Positions 50,305 through 63,400 are shown, counted from the first letter of the stretch. The stretch is DNA of 64,000 nucleotides from Hymenoscyphus infarciens (GCA_001414345.1 LLCB01000091.1:1-64000), one strand, 5' to 3'. Made by a program: numbers and translations. Notes: a model not told the origin generated them from the sequence alone.

Positions 50305-52168
50305 TATTATCAAGAGGTATGGCTTTTGTAGTCCACTCTTAAGTTGCTTAGTTCAGTCCAGCCATTGAAAGAAAAAAATGAGCCTTCTTTCAATACTCCT
50401 CTTCCAGAGGAGATATAGAAGGGAGAGATCATATGATTCTTCCGCGCAGTCTCACCACTGTGAAATTAAAAAGGACTTTATAAATCCTATAGACTTATGT
50501 TTCAATCATTATAGTTATCATGCCCGTAGTTCTTTAGTAAGCATAATGACAGGGTCTTTGTTGAACGCTATTGACCTATACCCAGATAGCCCAATGTCTT
50601 AATCTCTTTGTAGTACTATGGGAACTTTGCTAACGGCTACACGACTGTTAACCTTGATACGTAAGCCTTGATACGTAAGCTTTTGGCTTACCTCTAAGTT
50701 ATGTTTCTTACTGTTGAATGCTAATTTGTTATTAATCGTTTTGCACGTGGCTGAGGAACTTGACGCTGGAAAGAAAGGGTTTCTAGAAAGGCTTATACGC
50801 TGAGCTATCCCTAAGAATACAGGCGACTGGTCCTCATCTTATGCAGCATAGTGTGAGTCCAGAGGGCTTCATTCAAAATGGCTGTCTGTTATGGAAGGAA
50901 ACCCAATTCTGAATCCCGAGTAACTTTTATAGTAGCCAATACGACTGCAAACACATTAGGTTGAGAAATCTGGCTTTCAGTTCATGACCAGCTATTCAAA
51001 ACCTTTATTTACTCTGACGGGAGTTCGCACCAAGTTTCTTTGCTTCTCTAAACCACAATTGTCACACACCCAGTTGGCTGGGGGGGTTTTCATTATTCGT
51101 ATTTGTTGCAACCAGAAAATGTTTCTTGTCACCACTCGCAAGATACTTCTCTTGGCATCACCTCCCTTATTGTTTAAACACGCTGTGTGCGCGAGTTTGG
51201 GAGTGCATATACGATGTGTTCACACAGTTTCAAGTTATTTTGGTGATGACTTCAAGAGGCATCGTCTAGCAGACTGTCGGTTTTGGCTAACGATACCTGG
51301 ATTAAAAAACCAGCTTTCCTCAAGGATCCAAGAAAGATCTACAATTAGTATATTGAGTTTTGGTGTCTTTATTGATTCTGTCGCACTACTCTTTTCGACA
51401 GTAGTATTTATCTGCTTTTGTTGTCTCTCTTTTAGACCTTTTCGACTTCGTGACTTGATTGTAACGAGTGAAACTTTGATCTTTATTTTCCAAAATCCGC
51501 TGCTCGTCTACAATATCGTGAGGGGGTCCCGCTTGGAATAGTAGGAAGAAGGTTGTCGTATTTCTCTGAAGCTTTCTCGGCATGGAAATTGCTCTGGGAA
51601 TGAAAACTCATTTACGTTGAATGAATTTCGTAGGTTTTAGTTGCAAATAAAACCCTGAGGAGTTTGCCCAATTGAATGTGTGCAAGATGGGTATCAGATA
51701 CGTACATAGAATAAGGCCATCATCGCCGAAACCGATTTCGGGAGTTCTTGGTGAGCCAGTGGTTGCCGGAGGACCCGCATCTTCAATGCCGGATTTGCGG
51801 AGGAATTCCCACGTATTACCACAAATATGACTTCTATTTATCGAGCCCCACCTACCAACCATGGTGATTTCAACGTAGATCGGGGCCATTTATTAATAAG
51901 TTTTGCATTGAGTTGACCATTAGGGGAGCCGAGAACCTTTAGCCGGTCAGCCCGATTCCTCGCCTAAATCTCCTAATATAAAAATTCTATATCGCGAGAT
52001 TAAACTACATTAAGCTTATCGAGAGTACCGCTCAACGGCATACAGGAGGGGTTCGTCCCAAGAACTTGAGATAAATATGTTTGGAATCCTCAATCCGAGT
52101 TGATACGCCCTCCCTTTCAACTTACAACATTCTACTTTGTACTGACACTTCCAGACATCTTGTTCAAA
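50305..52168. other. Ordinary DNA upstream of the DUF1996 gene
   Basis: CA/TG are normal. The longest open frame is a 185-codon one listed separately. A TATA-like AATATAAAAA at about 51975 lies about 195 bases before the DUF1996 start and could be its promoter. A short direct repeat, CCTTGATACGTAAGC, occurs twice at 50651-50683. No RNA gene is seen. Confidence 0.5.
50984..51541 (+). CDS. Doubtful 185-codon open frame, unknown
   Basis: It is an ATG-started frame with several hydrophobic stretches (around residues 47-60 and 122-150, VALLFSTVVFICFCC). No family motif, no signal of introns and no codon pattern like the two real genes. The cysteine/phenylalanine richness and overlap with an opposite frame suggest chance. 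It is given only because it is the longest intronless frame in this interval. Confidence 0.15.
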   Translation: MTSYSKPLFTLTGVRTKFLCFSKPQLSHTQLAGGVFIIRICCNQKMFLVTTRKILLLASPPLLFKHAVCASLGVHIRCVHTVSSYFGDDFKRHRLADCRFWLTIPGLKNQLSSRIQERSTISILSFGVFIDSVALLFSTVVFICFCCLSFRPFRLRDLIVTSETLIFIFQNPLLVYNIVRGSRLE

Positions 52169-53582
52169 ATGCAGTGGAAGGCTTTCTCCCTCGCACTTAT
52201 GGTGGAGCATGTCTCCAGCCAGATGGTAATCCCGCCAATGTTACGTTTTACCTGTTCTCAACTCGTTGTTGACCGCCTCGATCCCCTGGTCAATCCGGGC
52301 GTTGTCCCTTCGCCACATCTCCACCAAATCGTCGGAGGGAACTCTTTTAACGCCTCTATGGATCATCCAAACCACGATCTCGTCAAAGACTCAACATGCA
52401 CCAGCTGCACATTTTCGGAAGATGTAAGTTAATTCCCCTCTAGCACACTCTGGAATATTCAGACTCACTGAGTCGAAACTTCTAATACACTCTATCAGTT
52501 CTCCAACTACTGGACCGCGGTTCTTTATTTCCGAGCGAGGAATGGAACATTTAAACGAGTACCCCAAATCACAAGCGAGGGTCTCGGTGGAAATGGAGGG
52601 ATTACGGTGTACTACATCCCGGACGCGCAAAACAAGACGAAGGTCACAGCTTTCAGACCTGGATTCCGAATGTTAATTGGAGATGCGGCATTAAAAACTC
52701 CCAGCTCGGCGCACAAAGTGTGCCATCGTTGTATGCCGAAATCGGGAGACAATAGCAATCTTAATTGTGCGTCTCCGGACTCTCAAACTCTCCCGACGGG
52801 GTTCTGTGTTGGTGGGATACGTTCGGTTATTACTTTCCCTACCTGTTGGGATGGGAAGAACTTAGATAGTCCGGATCATGAAAGCCATGTTACTTATGCA
52901 GCGGGAGTAGGAGCCAACGATGTTGGCCCGACTGGAAGGTGAGTGTTATTCGAGTTTTTTCTTGCCTTTCCGGAGGGGTTGAGCTGTGGGTTTTTCCACT
53001 TTGTTTTCGTCCTCGGACATCCTTCGGAAATGACAACACTAACTCCCCGCAGTTGCCCAAAGAGTCATCCCGTCGTGATACCCCAAGTTATGTATGAAGT
53101 TATGTGGGATGTAAGTTTCGCTTTCATCTTTATCCCCTCACAATTTCCCTGAGGCACTCGAATTGATTTCACGCCACAGACCCGACAGTTCAACGACAAG
53201 GCGTTGTGGCCCACAGATGGTTCACAGCCTTTTGTATGGAGCACTGGCGACCAGTAAGTTTCCATTTCTCACCAGCAAGACTTTGGAATCTCAGTGAGAT
53301 TCTAAACCCGTTTCGCAGGAAAGGATACTCACAGCACGGCGACTACGTTTTCGGTTGGCAAGACGACTCCCTTCAACGTGCAATGGATAATCGTTGTACT
53401 GGTGACACATGCACAGTACTCAAGACGCAGAGTGCTGAAGAATCGATGAAATGCACAAAACAGCAGACTGTCAGAGATGATCTCAATGGATGTAAGTTGA
53501 GCAAACTCGGGGTTTGGAGGAAATGTATGACTAACTGCTTATAGGGCTGGATACTCTCCCGGGTGATAGAATGCCATTTTAA
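52169..53582 (+). CDS. DUF1996 domain protein, probably secreted; six exons
   Basis: The exons are 52169-52423, 52499-52938, 53053-53110, 53180-53253, 53319-53491 and 53545-53582, giving 345 codons. All five introns start GT(A/G)AGT and end CAG or TAG, and every junction restores the frame. The start is the first ATG in the frame, with A at -3. Residues 1-18 (MQWKAFSLALMVEHVSSQ) form a short, weak signal peptide. Then come the family hallmarks: FTCSQLVVDRLDPLVNPG (27-44), SPHLHQIVGGNSF (48-60), CTSCTFSE (77-84), FRPGFRML (about 137-144), MPKSGDN, CWDGKNLDSPDH (about 201-212), PQVMYEVMWD, HGDYVFGW (282-289) and CTGDTC. Paired cysteines fit an extracellular fold. DUF1996 has no proven activity; in other fungi it may be fused to WSC domains, absent here. 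The gene is intact and lies 1.9 kb from a RIP-degraded block. Confidence 0.93.
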
Positions 53583-56006
53583 ATCGATTTTCGGGATATC
53601 TCGCCCTTGATGGAATTCATGCATCTCCATCCGGAGATATAACGCTCTTTTTGAATTGAGTGTAGTAGGGTAGAGTAGGGTAATTGAGTCAATTCAATAT
53701 CAACTTCTTCGATTTCGCAATAAAAAAATGGCCTATTGAACAGATGCATCACTCTGGAGTTTGAATTGTACTTGACCCCTGCTGAAGGGCAACAGCACAC
53801 CTCCAACGTCTTTTCTAAGAATATGACAAACTTGCGAGCGTAAATACAGATCTTGTTTAGATTTTGTTGGTTAATTCTTAATTAGCGATCGGGCTCTTTT
53901 TTGGCAAAGACGAAAATGAAAAGACCTGACGAAGACGAAAAGTGTCGTCAATGTCGACTGAACTCAGAGTATTTGCCTGAGTCGTGAACCATGAGGGTTT
54001 AACAGCTGTTAAGTATTGAGTCGGCTCCTTCATCCTCCGCTCCTATTCGTGTTTCTTCCACCATTCTTCATATCCTTCTGCTCTTTGATAGCCACAGAAA
54101 TGCCGTATATATATAATCCATTATGATGGCATTAGTTTGACAAGATTTGTTGAAAAGAAGATGGGATTTTTCAAAGCACTTTGCTTTTTGGTTCTTAGTT
54201 TTGACTACCACTGGGTTGTTGCGGGTATTCTTTCGAAGTATGCTACATCTATGCTTTTACGAATTTTTGAGCGCATGACCAATGGTTAGTTGCACATTGT
54301 CCCACCGACCATCTTTCCAGCCTGAGCATTTAGGCACTAAGTTAAAGTCACTTTTCCTTTAACCAGGAGAACAGTAACTCAAATATTGGTAAACTCCTAC
54401 TGGTTACGAGACTCTTAAACTCGCTTAATTTGATTGGTTTCTATAACTGTCGAACGTGTTAGTTGAGTAAACTACAACATCATCCCGTACCTGTAGGAAG
54501 TCGGGAGCTCTGATCTGAGTACACTCTATCCCACCATTACCTCGGGATTTTCGTGACAACTTGGAATATTATGCGAGAACGTTTAGAAGAATAGAGAGTC
54601 AGAGTTTCTCATTCTTCTAAACCTTTTCAGACAATAGAAGTCTTATCTTTGAATAGTGAGTATAAAGGTGTAATCCAATAAAGGCATTTTCATACGTCAT
54701 ATTAGTTGGGAGTATTCGGTGATAATATCTACGGTCATAACGATCTTCTCAAGTGCGCCTGAGCCGCAGGCAACTCCGAGTTCAGTAGACAATTTGGTTT
54801 TTCGGCTTAGAGGAAACCTATCTAATTCTTAACGAATACGAATACTATCTAGTACTGGTTCTCTGCGACTCAGCATGTTTTTCATCAGTTTTTTTATCAG
54901 TTGGGAAAAAGACTTTGGTTTGAAAACTAGTAAATATGGAAGCAGGAAACTGAAATGTCAATGTCTAAAGGTAAGAAAGACCCTGAAATGCAGCGATTGT
55001 GTAGGTTCTGAAATTGGATGGAACTTGCGACAAATATATATTCGTGCTATGCCAGTGCTATTTGTAGGTCACCTATCAATAGGAAATATATAGTGGTTGT
55101 TTAGATAAGGACTTCAACTTGATAATCACGATTCGAAGGAACTACTTGCGAGAACTATGGGAACTGGGAGATTTAAGAAGATGCGAATACCCCAATGAGG
55201 TTGTTCTACTGGAATGATGTGTGATGAAGGTTATCATCAGAATTTACATGGAAGATGTCCCACTAATGGATCTCCCCATCCCACAACTCGCTTGTCACAA
55301 AATCCTACAAGATCTACGTCAATTGAATATTGGCTCAGCTTAAAGTATCGTACTTTGGCTCGGGAGACTCGGAAGATTCAATATCAGAAGAATCCAGTAT
55401 GAAACATTAACAGATAGAAGAAATAAACAATGTGACGCTGAGGCGACGATGAACGATTATCATTAGCCCAGCTCTCATTGAAAGAGAAAATAGACGAGGG
55501 AGCGGATTATCACAATTTCGCCACCGAACGTGGCAATTTCGATGGCCTGTGCTAGCTTTTCTCGGTACCGATTCCCTGGAGGAAATGGCGGTTGAATTTG
55601 ACAGTGTTCCTTGTTGCTATGTTGACTGTATATCAGCCGAAGCACGGGAAATGGCGCCTTAGAAATGATCTTCATGGCTGCAGCACTCCAATAATTATTT
55701 TGCCGACTATTTCCAGAAAATAGCGCGATGCATTTCGAAAAATAGGCATCCCGTCGTACCACTTTCTTTCAACAATGGCTCGACTCCTTTGGAATCTCCA
55801 AGTTTAGGTCGCATTGAGAAGATCACGATTCCGCCGCACTTGTGGTAATTGTTATTTTATGCAGCCAAGTTCACCTTACAGTAACTGGCTGAAAGCCCAT
55901 ATGCAGGTCCAGCTCGATACAGTCAGTGATTTGAGTGATGTACACGTGGTTTCCGTGATGTCCCCTTGAGATGGCTGTCTGCCGCGGAGAAAGGGGCATT
56001 GTATTG

Positions 56007-56101
56007 TACTCTCCCCCCCCCTTAATTGTCTGTAGACGCACAGACATTTTGGCTGTGAAAATGTCTGTGCGTCTACAGACAATTAAGGGGGGGGGAGAGT
56101 A
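56007..56101. repeat. Perfect inverted repeat, 44-bp arms, 7-nt loop
   Basis: The left arm 56007-56050 is the exact complement of 56058-56101; the loop is GGCTGTG. Each arm contains a run of nine C (or G), TTAATT and GTCTGTAGACGCACAGAC, itself partly self-complementary. Every base of the arms matches, so it formed recently or is maintained. A snap-back insertion or MITE end is possible; a replication or assembly artefact cannot be excluded. Confidence 0.95.
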
Positions 56102-58101
56102 TCCTCACCCCCCTCCCTTGACAAAACCGCATGGTTGACATGGAGAGTCTTTCCTGGCATAAACGTGACACGGCATACAAATGCAACCCAGGCGTAGAAT
56201 CCAAAAATAAAATTCAAGGTTGTGTGCAGACGCAGGGGTCGAGCTGTAGGTACGAATCCACCAGTGGTAACGAATCCGGAAGCGTGCTCCTTGTGGCACA
56301 GCATTTTGTCGGCTAAAGTCAAACCCATGCAAGCAATGAAGCAATCGGCGAAGTGGCTTGAAAATAACTTGTGAAAAACAACCTAAGGCTGGTGGGGCGT
56401 CTGAATTTGACGCTTTGCCTTCTTTTCCCGACGACGAAAATCACTAACTGACAGGTCACACTTCTGGCGTTGCAACGGCTGTCTGTGCTACAGAAGTGAT
56501 TGATTTTAGCTCCGATCGAAGGTCGTTGAATGCACGGTTCAGAAGTTCTTGTGAATCGAGATCGGAGATGCCTACCGGTACCATCGAGTTTCCTGATGAA
56601 TAACCCGTTAAATTTAGGCCTAGTTGATTTGATTGAGGAAAGTCTGAAACTGATTCATGTTGGTGGAGCAAATTCCAAGATTGGCTTGATGTCACCATTT
56701 GTGTAAGAATAGACACATTTCACAGCATGGTGTTGACGTTTGACAGCCTTTGAGCTGATAAGGAATCAATACGGTCCATATCGGGGGACAATCTTCCGAT
56801 TAAATGTTTTGGTTCTTCCTGGAGTACGGACTCGTTCTTTGCTCCAGTAAATCAGCCTCCAGGCAAATTTGTCAGCCAAGCATTCTAGTGGCGTTTGCTC
56901 ACCTCAGCCCAGCCTCCTCAGAACAATTGTTTTCTCGTCAACAAAAACATCATGGCAACACCAGCGCGTAGCCCACTGCTTTGTGGGCTTTAGCACAGTT
57001 CACACGTGGCAAACCCCTTTTCATATGCTGTGCCATTCCTCGCTTACCCTTTCCATTCTCTCACTTTCAGCAACGCCATCAAGTGCCCAGGGCTCCATTG
57101 AGCCAAAGTTTGATCATCTCAATCAAATTAAGCTTCGCAATCATGAACACTGGTATTTTAGGACATCGAAACCACGATCAATCTAGGGATAGTCAGATAT
57201 GATTTATATAATTAAATAAGGATATTGTTTAGAATTATATTATAATCAGCTTTTCTGATTTATAAAGGACAAAAATATACCTAAAAATCATGTAAAAAAA
57301 AGATTCTAACGACGTATAGGTAAAAAATTCTCCGATTCCTAGGGTTCTCCGCTATATCGCTGTTTTAGCCTTATTAAAAATACAGGTTGTCCTTAAATTC
57401 AAGGCCAACGTTCTTAGAATCCTAGCTCTCTTATTGGCTCGACACGGGCCTGAAATGGGGCTGGAGCCTTGGCATAATCATAATGAATTATAAGCTTTTT
57501 GAGTATAATTATATAATATCATAATTAGCTCCTCAATTATATGATTATACCACTCCTAGATCAATTTCATCTGATGTCCAATTATCCGCTTTATGGGACA
57601 TCTAGAGATTTGATTGCTATTTAATGCGCTTTCGACCATTTTCGCCTCCTGAAACCCGACAGTTTGCATCGTCCACACTTGACTTTGGGGGGGGACTACG
57701 ATGGTTGCAACCTTCAATATATGAACAGGGTTAGGAACAAACACTCCGTCCCTCCTCATTGCGAATCATTCGAATCATTTGTAGTACCAGGATGAGTATC
57801 CAACGAGAAGGCTGAATACGATCAAAAGATGTCAACAAGGCTCAGGCATACTACACTGTACAGAGGTGCATATACAGTCAGTAATCCCCGTCAATAGCAG
57901 TCGCCTTTGCGCCCTGAGATAAAGCTGATCACATCTTTAAAGAGTCGGCCAATGGTACGGAGTATTGATATTCAAAGGCGATTGCGCCTTCAGATGCCCA
58001 TGATAGTCGAGGTTGTCAATGATAGAGAAAAAAACCCAGGCACTCGGGATGCCACGCCGACCTTACAGGGTGCGTCCGTACATTTCATATGCAAGGTACA
58101 G

Positions 58102-59603
58102 TTAGTTGTACGCCAATCTGACACTCGTCCAAGTCATTTCATAAACTACGGTACATTCCATGACGAAGACCTCACTTGAAAATGGCACATAAACTTTATG
58201 AATTTGCAACTCTGTACCTTTTCTTCTTCGATGTTTACAGATGCCGCTGTGAACCCGCTCATCGTCTCTATTTCCCGTACTACATACGAAAATGCACGGA
58301 CGGCAAAGGCGCCATTCGTTTTCCCAAATTCTGGGTCTTGAAAAGGGGCACGGTGTTTCTTCAGATCTCGAGAACTTGGAGAACAACACCTCATTGTGAA
58401 GCTCCAATCCCATATTAGGAAAAAAGGCGACATTGCGGCTGTCTGATTCGCTGTTTATCCGCCGAGTAGATCTTTACCCCATGCTGGCCTACTCTCATCT
58501 TGTGGCCTATCATAACTCTCAATTTCCTTCTGAAATCCACTTATGATCCTCAAGTCAGCCCTGAAGGGGAAGAGCTTGCGAATTATAATGGGGCTTCCAG
58601 CTTGAAACTGGCTTGCGACTGGTTTCTTTCTCTGTCCTTTTGATTGGTTGGATTGTTTGTAGTTTATCAGGAAGTGCGGTTTCCACGATGCAGTTGTGCC
58701 ACAAAATGGGTGCAAAATGGTGTAGAGATCAAGTGATCATCGCCCGAAAGCAGTTGGGGACAACTTCCTTTTTCAATTGCTAGATCCGGAGTTACTCTAG
58801 ACGACTTTCCCATAGTCAAGCTGATGATGTCTCGGAGAGAGGTGGTTGAGAAGTAAGTCCGCATCATCAACTCCTCACCCGTTTTCTCCGCAATTTCCAT
58901 CCTTTCTCGCAAGTTGTTCTTCATAAATCGCCTACTCCGTAATGTGCACATACTTCGGATGTATGATATTATGATTCAGATACTATTATCTGCACGTTTT
59001 GAGTTGTCATATTCTTATTTCGACGCAACCACTGCACAACCATAATCCATCCTTCCGCCATTGTGTCGGGCCCTTACCAACACCTTGGTTGTGGAATGAT
59101 GCAGTCAGCTCTGCAGCATAAGTCCGCGTTGTTAATATCTCATTATAGAAACGATAGAAACAAGCAGCCACATTATATGCATGCATCTTTTCAGCCCAAG
59201 TTCTGACAGGGCTGTCAAGCTGTACGGTTTCTGCTGTATCACCTTCCACATCCAAGTAGATTCCACGCCATGTGATCTATATGTTATGGAGTATTGCATG
59301 TCATTAAACAGGGGTCGCGAGGGCGTTCCCCAATTATAAGCTATACAGCTGTCTTTCCCCAAAACATCAACCCCGGTACCGTCAGAACTTGTTGGTTTTC
59401 CCATGTCCCACAAATCCGTACGGAGCGTGCTTGGTCTCAGCTGCGTCGTACAAACAGGTACCACATTGCACAAGGGTCTTGGTGGGAAAAAGCACATAAA
59501 TCATCTTGGGTCCTGCTTCGAACTTGTTTCTCGAGCTTATATCATATTCATCTACCCACGACCCGACAGACAGTCTTCTGGAACCATCGAACAATAAAAG
59601 CAA
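58102..59603 (-). pseudogene. Possible decayed or multi-exon gene of unknown function
   Basis: Several minus-strand frames with protein-like composition follow each other. About 59603-59382 holds MIYVLFPTKTLVQCGTCLY; 59255-59007 holds VRTWAEKMHAYNVAACFYRF; 58951-58667 holds LRERMEIAEKTGEELMMRTY and LRDIISLTMGKSSR; 58715-58455 and 58433-58102 follow. They lie in different frames, and I could not place convincing introns joining them. It could be a gene broken by frameshifts or chance. No family is recognised. Confidence 0.25.
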
Positions 59604-59608
59604 AAATA

Positions 59609-60478
59609 ATGAACAGAATGATGGATATTCGAAACGTGGAGCTTAGTGTGGAAGACATTCTCTCCATCCATCGATACTGGATCACGAAACTTTACCTCGA
59701 TGATCACAAGAGCGAGACGGAAATCGCAGGAATGCTGTATGAGCGTCGGTTACCTGTTACGTGCGGAATAACTTCCTTCTCCTCAAAGTTTCCCTACTGA
59801 CATTCTTCTAGTATCTCTCAAATACAAAATTGTTTATCACAATGGGATTTGAGTTCTTCGCCCCCAATATCAAGGCGGGGTTCCTCAAGCAACAACTCTT
59901 CGAACGAGTCCACCTCATCAGCATCAGAGGGTGATTGGGAAGCCCTCCGCTCACCATCACCAACTTCCTCAACATCCTCATACTATCCCACGACCCCTCA
60001 AAACGTCGCTCTCTACAGCACACGTCCACTTCCCTCCCTCCCAAAATCCGCCTCATCCTCGGTCTCCGGACCCAAACCCAAATCACTGAGACATCCCAAA
60101 CTACGTCACGCAAAAAGCAACACCTGCACCAATACCAACAACACCATCCCAACCCGCTTCGCTAATCGCTCGCCATCTCTGAACCTTACTAGAATAACCT
60201 GTCACCAAACACGAACCCGTTCGTACGAAGTCGAAACTACCCTTTCTCCCATCGAATCGGGTCTCTCCCCAATCGAGATATTCACAAACGATATGACCCA
60301 GAGTCATGAACGTATTGCTGTGGGATTGAGACGGGTTCGTGTTGAGTATCCGGGGAGCGAGAAGGAAGGAGATGAGTTCGAGTGGATGAGGCAGTTTCGG
60401 GATTTCAAAATCGACGGAAAGAGGGAGGTGAAAATTTATCAGGGGGATGAATTGGAGTTTGAGGCTGATGAGGAGTGA
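59609..60478 (+). CDS. Small protein with an N-terminal Clr5-like domain
   Basis: The two exons are 59609-59760 and 59812-60478, giving 272 codons. The 51-nt intron starts GTGCGG, has CTACTGAC as branch site and ends TAG. Splicing joins the first frame to the long second one without an ATG, which is why the second exon alone seems to lack a start. Residues about 13-67 (SVEDILSIHRYW, LYLDDHKSETEIAGMLYERR, then ISQIQNCLSQWDL) match the pattern of the fungal Clr5 domain: I..LY, a T/S-x-E-I/V step, M...R.F, and a final K/QW. It is a putative DNA-binding or protein-interaction module of about 55 residues. The rest is low-complexity Ser/Thr/Pro (residues about 68-180) with an acidic end (DELEFEADEE). 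A regulatory role is inference. The start could be one of three nearby ATGs; 59609 is the first. Confidence 0.7.
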
Positions 60479-63400
60479 GGGTCTTTTCTTTTTGTGCTTT
60501 TCTTTGGTCCGTATTTCTAGATGTTGCGCATTCTTGCATCGTTGTCTTGATACCTTGTTGTCGATGTTCTTGTTTGACTTAGCGATGGGGGGTTTCTAAT
60601 TGGGTTGCATTTTTGTCCGTTGCTTCTTGCCTTTGCATTCTAGGGAGCTCGACATGCTACTTTTTGTATTTCTACTGTACTGTAATGGTTTCTCGGATGG
60701 GACTGGAGTTCAAAATCGGGCATTTGATGCGTACTACTTTACTTGATTGTTCGGATTATATGAGATGGATGGACGAGTATGATAAGGGCAAATTGATGGC
60801 CATGAGGATAGTCTACTGGCTGGCTGGATTCTGACACACGATTTATTTTTCCTTTGTTTCATGTAGTTTAGTTTAGTTAAATACCAAGCAAAAACAGAGC
60901 TAAAAACTTGAAATCTGGTGGCTTCCTTCCTTCTTCCCTTCCGATTTCGAGTCATTTTGAAGCTCTCAGCATCACATCTGGGACCTTGGTAGTATCTTCA
61001 TCATTGAGGCCATATCGGGAGCCCGGTATGAAGATAGTTGAACCGGAGATGCTCCGACTAAGGTTGCATTAGTTCGGGTCATTTACACGGTGAATTTCCG
61101 GATGTAATCCGGGCAAGCCTACCAACATGTTACCTCTCGCTTCTCGCAATTTCTGGTTCCTATTTCTGTTTTTAGGAGACTTGCTTGCTTAATGAGTTGT
61201 TGTTGGTCTCTGTTCTTCGGGGTGTGTGGTGAGGTGTTATCAAGTGAAGATGACTAGGGTCGCAAAGTTATCACTAGAAAACCATCGGGCCCAACGGACC
61301 CAAAGAATTCCCAGGTACAACGTCACCACCAAAATCGCTTTCTTGCAGGGCATGACTTGAAGTGCAACTTGGTAATGCTTTTGTTGGAGGTCGTGGTGAT
61401 AGCCAGAATACAGCTTCTTATCAACAAACTAGAAGTCAAAAGGCTCCGACGCAATCGAGTTGGAAAAGAGGAATGTTTGACCTATTTTTTTTTCAAGTTG
61501 GTGTCAAGGCAGCAAATAATTTCAAAACTCGGTTTAGAACAAAACATAATAAAGTTCTGTTAGCGTATGTGGCGGGGGCGGGAGCAATTGTTCATTTTGG
61601 GGGAGAAGGTTAACGAGATCTGGAGGTTTTGAGCGGTTCTGGGGTTTGACCTTCACCTAAAACACATTTTAAGAAAAGGAAATGTCCTGTTTTTCCTATA
61701 TCCGGGACATCAAGAAAAGCCTTCTTAATACATCGTATCTAGGTAGTACTTCCAATTGTATCCTTCAATCGAGTACGGCGAAAAGGGTTTCTGGTAGCAA
61801 GATCCACGTACTATAAGAAAACATCTGGTGAGTCTTGTGTCCACTCGCCGGATTCAGAGACGTCGCGCAAACAGCAGCACGTGAGTTGTCCGTAAGTATA
61901 TCTACAAGCTTAAGAGGACCACGGCCTATAGTTTATTTCTTTGTTTATTCCTAACAATGCAAGACTCGCTCTTTCTTTATAAAATAAAATAAAAAAACAA
62001 GACGGTAATGGCATTATCATTTAACAGTAACTAACCACTCGAAAGCAAATTATGACATTTAAATTAAACCTAGCTAAAAACCAAGAGATAAATAGAGGTT
62101 CCTTACCTTGGGAAGGAGGAAGAAATATAAGCGTTAAACAATCGGTCTCGCGCTTGGTAAATTGGCCTTCCAGTTTTTCCACTGTACTTTCGCCTTACTA
62201 TATTAGCTAATAGTAACTACTTTCCCTTTCTTTTTAGCAATGAAGAATAAACCGGGGAGAAAATAAAAACCCAAGGAGACGAAATTATCACCAACAGCTG
62301 TAAATGAAGTAAAATTCTATTCTGCGGAGGTTCTAGGTGTAGAAAAGGCTGTCTTCAATGAATATTATCACTTCACAACTCAAACAACTTGAAACGCAAG
62401 CGGAACACGACAGTTGAGTCAATTTTATAATCCAAAACCCTACTCTAAAGACCCATGTTACTCTGGAAACTGAAAGTACGTTTGATGTTTAGGTCTTATT
62501 GAGATTATATAAGTTTGAAGTGAACTAGATTTATAGGCCCACTTCCAGACACTCAAGCAATAGCATCTTATAAAAAAACACTATCGATAGGTATCCTACC
62601 AATTGACTATAAATTGTTGAGTGGCAATCGGTAGGTTACCAATAAATAGCAACACCTTCTATTCCTAGGTAACCTAGAACTAGCTCCCCTCCTCCTCCTC
62701 AACTTCTGGTTAACCCACGAATAGCATTTTGAAAGCCTCGCTATTACTAGGTAACCCACAAATAGCCTCCACCCTCTCTTCCCCGCTTATAAAAAACCAT
62801 TAAAAGCTCTCTCATACTCCACCTAGATCTGCCCTAGAAGTTCCTCTCGAAATATAAGACCTATAGAATTCTCTTCTACGACCTGCGATCTAGGTTCAGG
62901 TCCCCTCTTAATCATCTCATAATTTAGAGTAATGAAACGTGACATTCTAAGCGACTTAACTAAAAACTAACTCCTCAACCCTAGGAACAAATTTCCACAG
63001 CGAAGAATTCAATCGTATTGCCATAAAAAGCCACCCAAACGTAATTTAGAAGATCCATACGATGAAAGACCAAGGTCTTCAGCGATGGCATCCCCAGCCC
63101 GGAACTAACGAAGCTTCCATTCCCAGTGGATGACCCAGCTTCTCTAACTTTACTTTAATTTTCACTGAAATACACACCCCTACCTCTATACTAGACAAAC
63201 AAGACCCCCTATCGACAGTGGACGAATTTTGGACAGCAAAAGCGCTTTTAGAAATTAACACTTCTGATCGAGGGATAAGGTAAAGCATGGATCTACTAAA
63301 CTAAAATAAAACATGACTTGGCTAAAAGAACTCTCTTCTAAATCGTAACTGAGGAACCAGCCATACAGCTTTCTAGTCGTCGAATTATTTTCTGATGATA

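Larger units (their letters stand above)
53583..59608. other. Six kb without a firmly supported gene
   Basis: Composition is ordinary and free of RIP. Many short frames occur, none with a family motif. 56456-56716 (minus, 86 codons) has plausible composition but no relatives I recognise. A perfect hairpin is at 56007-56101 and a run of eight G at 57687. A possible decayed gene on the minus strand (about 58.1-59.6 kb) is listed separately. TATATATATAATCC at 54106 could be a promoter, but no convincing frame follows it. Confidence 0.5.

Noticed and set aside
56083..56344. Overlapping minus frames with a hydrophobic stretch
   Set aside because: They run into the C9/G9 hairpin and compete with each other in two frames; no family evidence.
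56456..56716. 86-codon minus frame with reasonable amino-acid composition
   Set aside because: No recognisable domain, no intron partners, and neighbouring frames do not extend it; chance is as likely as a gene.
59294..59608. Possible N-terminal extension of the Clr5-like protein
   Set aside because: The frame is open upstream, but the translation has no domain-like character and the Clr5 pattern begins just after the ATG at 59609.
61020..61090. GGTTCAACT word on the minus strand resembling a tRNA B box
   Set aside because: No A box, no T stem and no acceptor stem can be formed around it.
62880..62910. GGTTCAGGTCC word resembling a tRNA B box
   Set aside because: The surrounding sequence does not fold into a cloverleaf.
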